From the NCBI GenBank assembly GCA_018828125.1, contig JAHJWB010000022.1, positions 1 to 64,000 of the forward strand: 64,000 bases of DNA, given 5' to 3'. The translations under genes and the position numbers were made by a program. The notes beneath the pieces were generated by a model. That model saw only the letters and a list, made by a program, of their open reading frames with translations. It ran no database searches and was not told the DNA's origin. Positions 62,479 to 64,000 of this stretch are shown piece by piece (positions within the stretch are counted from its first letter, which is position 1; every line of letters begins with the position of its first letter). The DNA comes from Gammaproteobacteria bacterium. GTDB taxonomy: Bacteria; Pseudomonadota; Gammaproteobacteria; Burkholderiales; Burkholderiaceae_C.

Positions 62479-63684
62479 ATGAACCTCGTCAGCCTCAACA
62501 TCGAATCCATCCAGGTCGGCCACCCCCTGCCGTTTGTGCTGCGGGGTGCCGACGGCGCGCTGTTGGCCCAAAAGGGTTATGTCATCCGCACGCGGGAGGA
62601 GCTGGCCACCCTGGTGGCGCGGGGCCGCGAGCTGTGTGTGGACACCGACGAGTCGGGTGGCAGCCACCGGGCTTACCTGGCGCAGCTCCAGCGCATGTTG
62701 ATCGCCGACACCAATCTGGGCGAAATTGCGTCGATGAAGATGACGGCTGCCGAAGAAGCAGGTGCGCGCGGCCGGGGTGGCAAGACACTGCCCGATTGGC
62801 CCGAGCTGCAACTGCGCGCCACACAAATTCTGCGGGCCCCTTCGGCCAGCGACTTTGGCGGACGGTTTCAGGCGCTGCACGATGAGCTGAACCGCCTTTG
62901 TGAGCAGACGCCCGACGCCACGCTGCTCGCGCTCATCTACCTCTCGGCCCAGGAAACGCGGATGTACAGTGCCACGCATTCCATGCTGGTGAGCTGTGTG
63001 TGCATGGTGGTCGCGCGCGAAATGCTGCGCTGGCCCGAGGCGCGCGTCCAGCAGGTGGGGCACGCCGGGCTGAGCATGAACATCGCGATGACCGAGCTGC
63101 AAGACCAGCTCGCCCAGCAAACCCAACCCCTGACCGCGGCCCAGATTGCGGCAGTGGAAGACCACGCTGCCCGCTCGGAGGCGCTGCTGCGCCAGCTGGG
63201 GGTGGCCGACCCGTTGTGGCTGGAGGCCGTGCGCTGCCACCACCACCGCAACCCCGGTCCGCTGGACAAGAAGTCGGAAGCCCAGCAGATGGCCCGGCTG
63301 GTGCAGCGCGCTGACATATTTGGCGCCCGCCTCGCGCCCCGCGTAGCCCGTTCGCCCATGCCCGTCACGGCAGCCATGCAGGCGAGTTACTACGACGAAG
63401 ACCACAAGGTGGACGAGATGGGGGCCGCGCTGGTGAAAACCTTGGGCGTGTACCCCCCAGGCGCGTTCGTGCGACTGGCCAGCCAGGAGGTGGGTGTGGT
63501 GATCCGCCGCGGCGCTACAGCCACCACCCCGCGGGTGGCGGTGGTCACCAACCGCGACGGCATGCCCACCGGCGAGCCGATTCCACGCGAATCGGGCATG
63601 CCGCCATGGAAGGTCACCGGCGTGGTGGTTTTCAAGGACGTGCGGGTCACGCTCCCGCTCGACCGACTGCTCAGCCTGGTCTGA
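62479..63684 (+). CDS. HD-GYP-like protein with degenerate catalytic motifs
   Basis: A 401-residue cytoplasmic protein. The N-terminal part (LNIESIQVGHPLPFVLRGADGALLAQKGYVIRTREEL) is like that of many HD-GYP proteins of Burkholderiales. The helical domain keeps YSATHSMLVSCVCMVVAREMLRW and a late HHHRNPGP, resembling the first helices and the last His of HD-GYP phosphodiesterases. The central HD pair (normally LLHDIG) reads GHAGLSMNIAM and the GYP motif is missing. It may bind but not hydrolyse cyclic-di-GMP, or act as a pseudoenzyme. The ATG at 62479 starts the conserved part. It follows the efflux operon by 129 nt. Confidence 0.82.
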   Translation: MNLVSLNIESIQVGHPLPFVLRGADGALLAQKGYVIRTREELATLVARGRELCVDTDESGGSHRAYLAQLQRMLIADTNLGEIASMKMTAAEEAGARGRGGKTLPDWPELQLRATQILRAPSASDFGGRFQALHDELNRLCEQTPDATLLALIYLSAQETRMYSATHSMLVSCVCMVVAREMLRWPEARVQQVGHAGLSMNIAMTELQDQLAQQTQPLTAAQIAAVEDHAARSEALLRQLGVADPLWLEAVRCHHHRNPGPLDKKSEAQQMARLVQRADIFGARLAPRVARSPMPVTAAMQASYYDEDHKVDEMGAALVKTLGVYPPGAFVRLASQEVGVVIRRGATATTPRVAVVTNRDGMPTGEPIPRESGMPPWKVTGVVVFKDVRVTLPLDRLLSLV

Positions 63685-63967
63685 GCGCAGGCGCACAGGC
63701 GCTCTGCCCATTCGTTCGCCCGCCAGATCGGCGCGGCGAGTGACGTAAATCGCTCCTCACTGACGGCACCCCAGGCGGTTCCGCGCGGATTTGGCGCGCC
63801 CGTGCGCAGCCGCGCCCATGAGGCGGCGCGTAACACCCCACCCCCGTGTCAGGAAATTGAATCCAAATCGCCCCGAACCGCGTATACCGTTCAGTACAAA
63901 TAAAAACTCATGTGGACAAAAAATGATGAAATGGTTAAATTGGGCGTAACCAAGCGCTGCAACTCTT
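63685..63967. other. Intergenic region before the last partial gene
   Basis: A 283-bp gap. The first half is GC-rich and without clear signals. From about 63880 it becomes AT-rich (CAGTACAAATAAAAACTC, AAAAAATGATGAAATGG), which suits a promoter for the gene that starts at 63968. No specific operator or terminator is evident. Confidence 0.3.
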
Positions 63968-64000
63968 ATGAATACCCTTTCACGACTCCTATCGGCCATC
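63968..64000 (+). CDS. Start of an unidentified gene, cut by the window end
   Basis: An ATG at 63968 opens MNTLSRLLSAI and runs off the window. The AT-rich upstream stretch suits a promoter, but no good ribosome site is seen. Eleven residues do not allow identification. Confidence 0.4.
   Translation, partial: MNTLSRLLSAI

Noticed and set aside
63950-63968. AAGCGCTGCAACTCTTATG before the last gene as a repeat copy
   Set aside because: Only a single arm is present, with no partner arm or conserved flank.
1-64000. tRNA, rRNA, CRISPR, insertion sequence or prophage
   Set aside because: No tRNA T-arm motif outside coding sequence, no regular spacer array, no transposase, integrase or phage structural gene was recognised.

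Overview
The window is GC-rich chromosomal DNA from a betaproteobacterium of the order Burkholderiales, most likely family Comamonadaceae (an Acidovorax-like genus). This is inferred from the Bug-family solute receptor, the fused indolepyruvate oxidoreductase, the DUF2868/DUF3482, DUF1631 and DUF2339/DUF3999 proteins, and a short palindromic repeat between genes. I see no phage, plasmid, CRISPR array, insertion sequence, rRNA or tRNA. Most of it is housekeeping and transport DNA.

Layout, left to right. 1-1147: 5' part of a secreted protein with Ig-like repeats (minus strand, runs off the window). 1526-5610: uvrA and a secreted esterase. 5742-10299: a sigma-54 activator of AcoR type, divergent from an NAD-dependent aldehyde dehydrogenase that carries a one-base frameshift, followed by a DUF779 protein. 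10352-10890: decayed end of a chemotaxis receptor. 10982-12396: hotdog thioesterase and EamA exporter. 12488-15483: LysR regulator, Bug-type binding protein and AstE/AspA-like zinc hydrolase. 15543-17613: pgk and pyrF. 17777-21041: def, a BamE-like lipoprotein, fmt, azlC and azlD. 21241-23684: LysM protein and dprA. 23802-29490: yajC, secD, secF and a DUF1631 gene. 29778-34023: fused indolepyruvate oxidoreductase with a divergent Lrp/AsnC regulator. 34364-40725: DUF2339 and DUF3999 membrane pair, then an MFS transporter. 40766-45045: DUF2868-type protein, mltA, a small membrane protein and an OmpA-family lipoprotein. 45111-52784: a chain of four genes with overlapping stop and start codons (YhdP, nitrilase, sensor kinase, FixJ-type regulator). 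52880-55645: glnE. 55762-62349: a TetR-controlled RND tripartite efflux operon. 62479-63684: degenerate HD-GYP protein. A new gene starts at 63968.

The most unusual signal is a family of about ten copies of a roughly 50-bp palindromic element with core CTAGCGCTT...AAGCGCTAG followed by GCTAT. Eight copies sit directly 3' of a gene, often between convergent genes, and look like terminators. Several supply the stop codon or last residues of the neighbouring protein. One lies inside the fmt reading frame and is translated. One encodes the C-terminus of the RND adaptor. Other points are a sigma-54 promoter with tandem upstream palindromes at the aldehyde dehydrogenase, a perfect TetR palindrome, and an apparent DUF2868-DUF3482 fusion without its GTPase.
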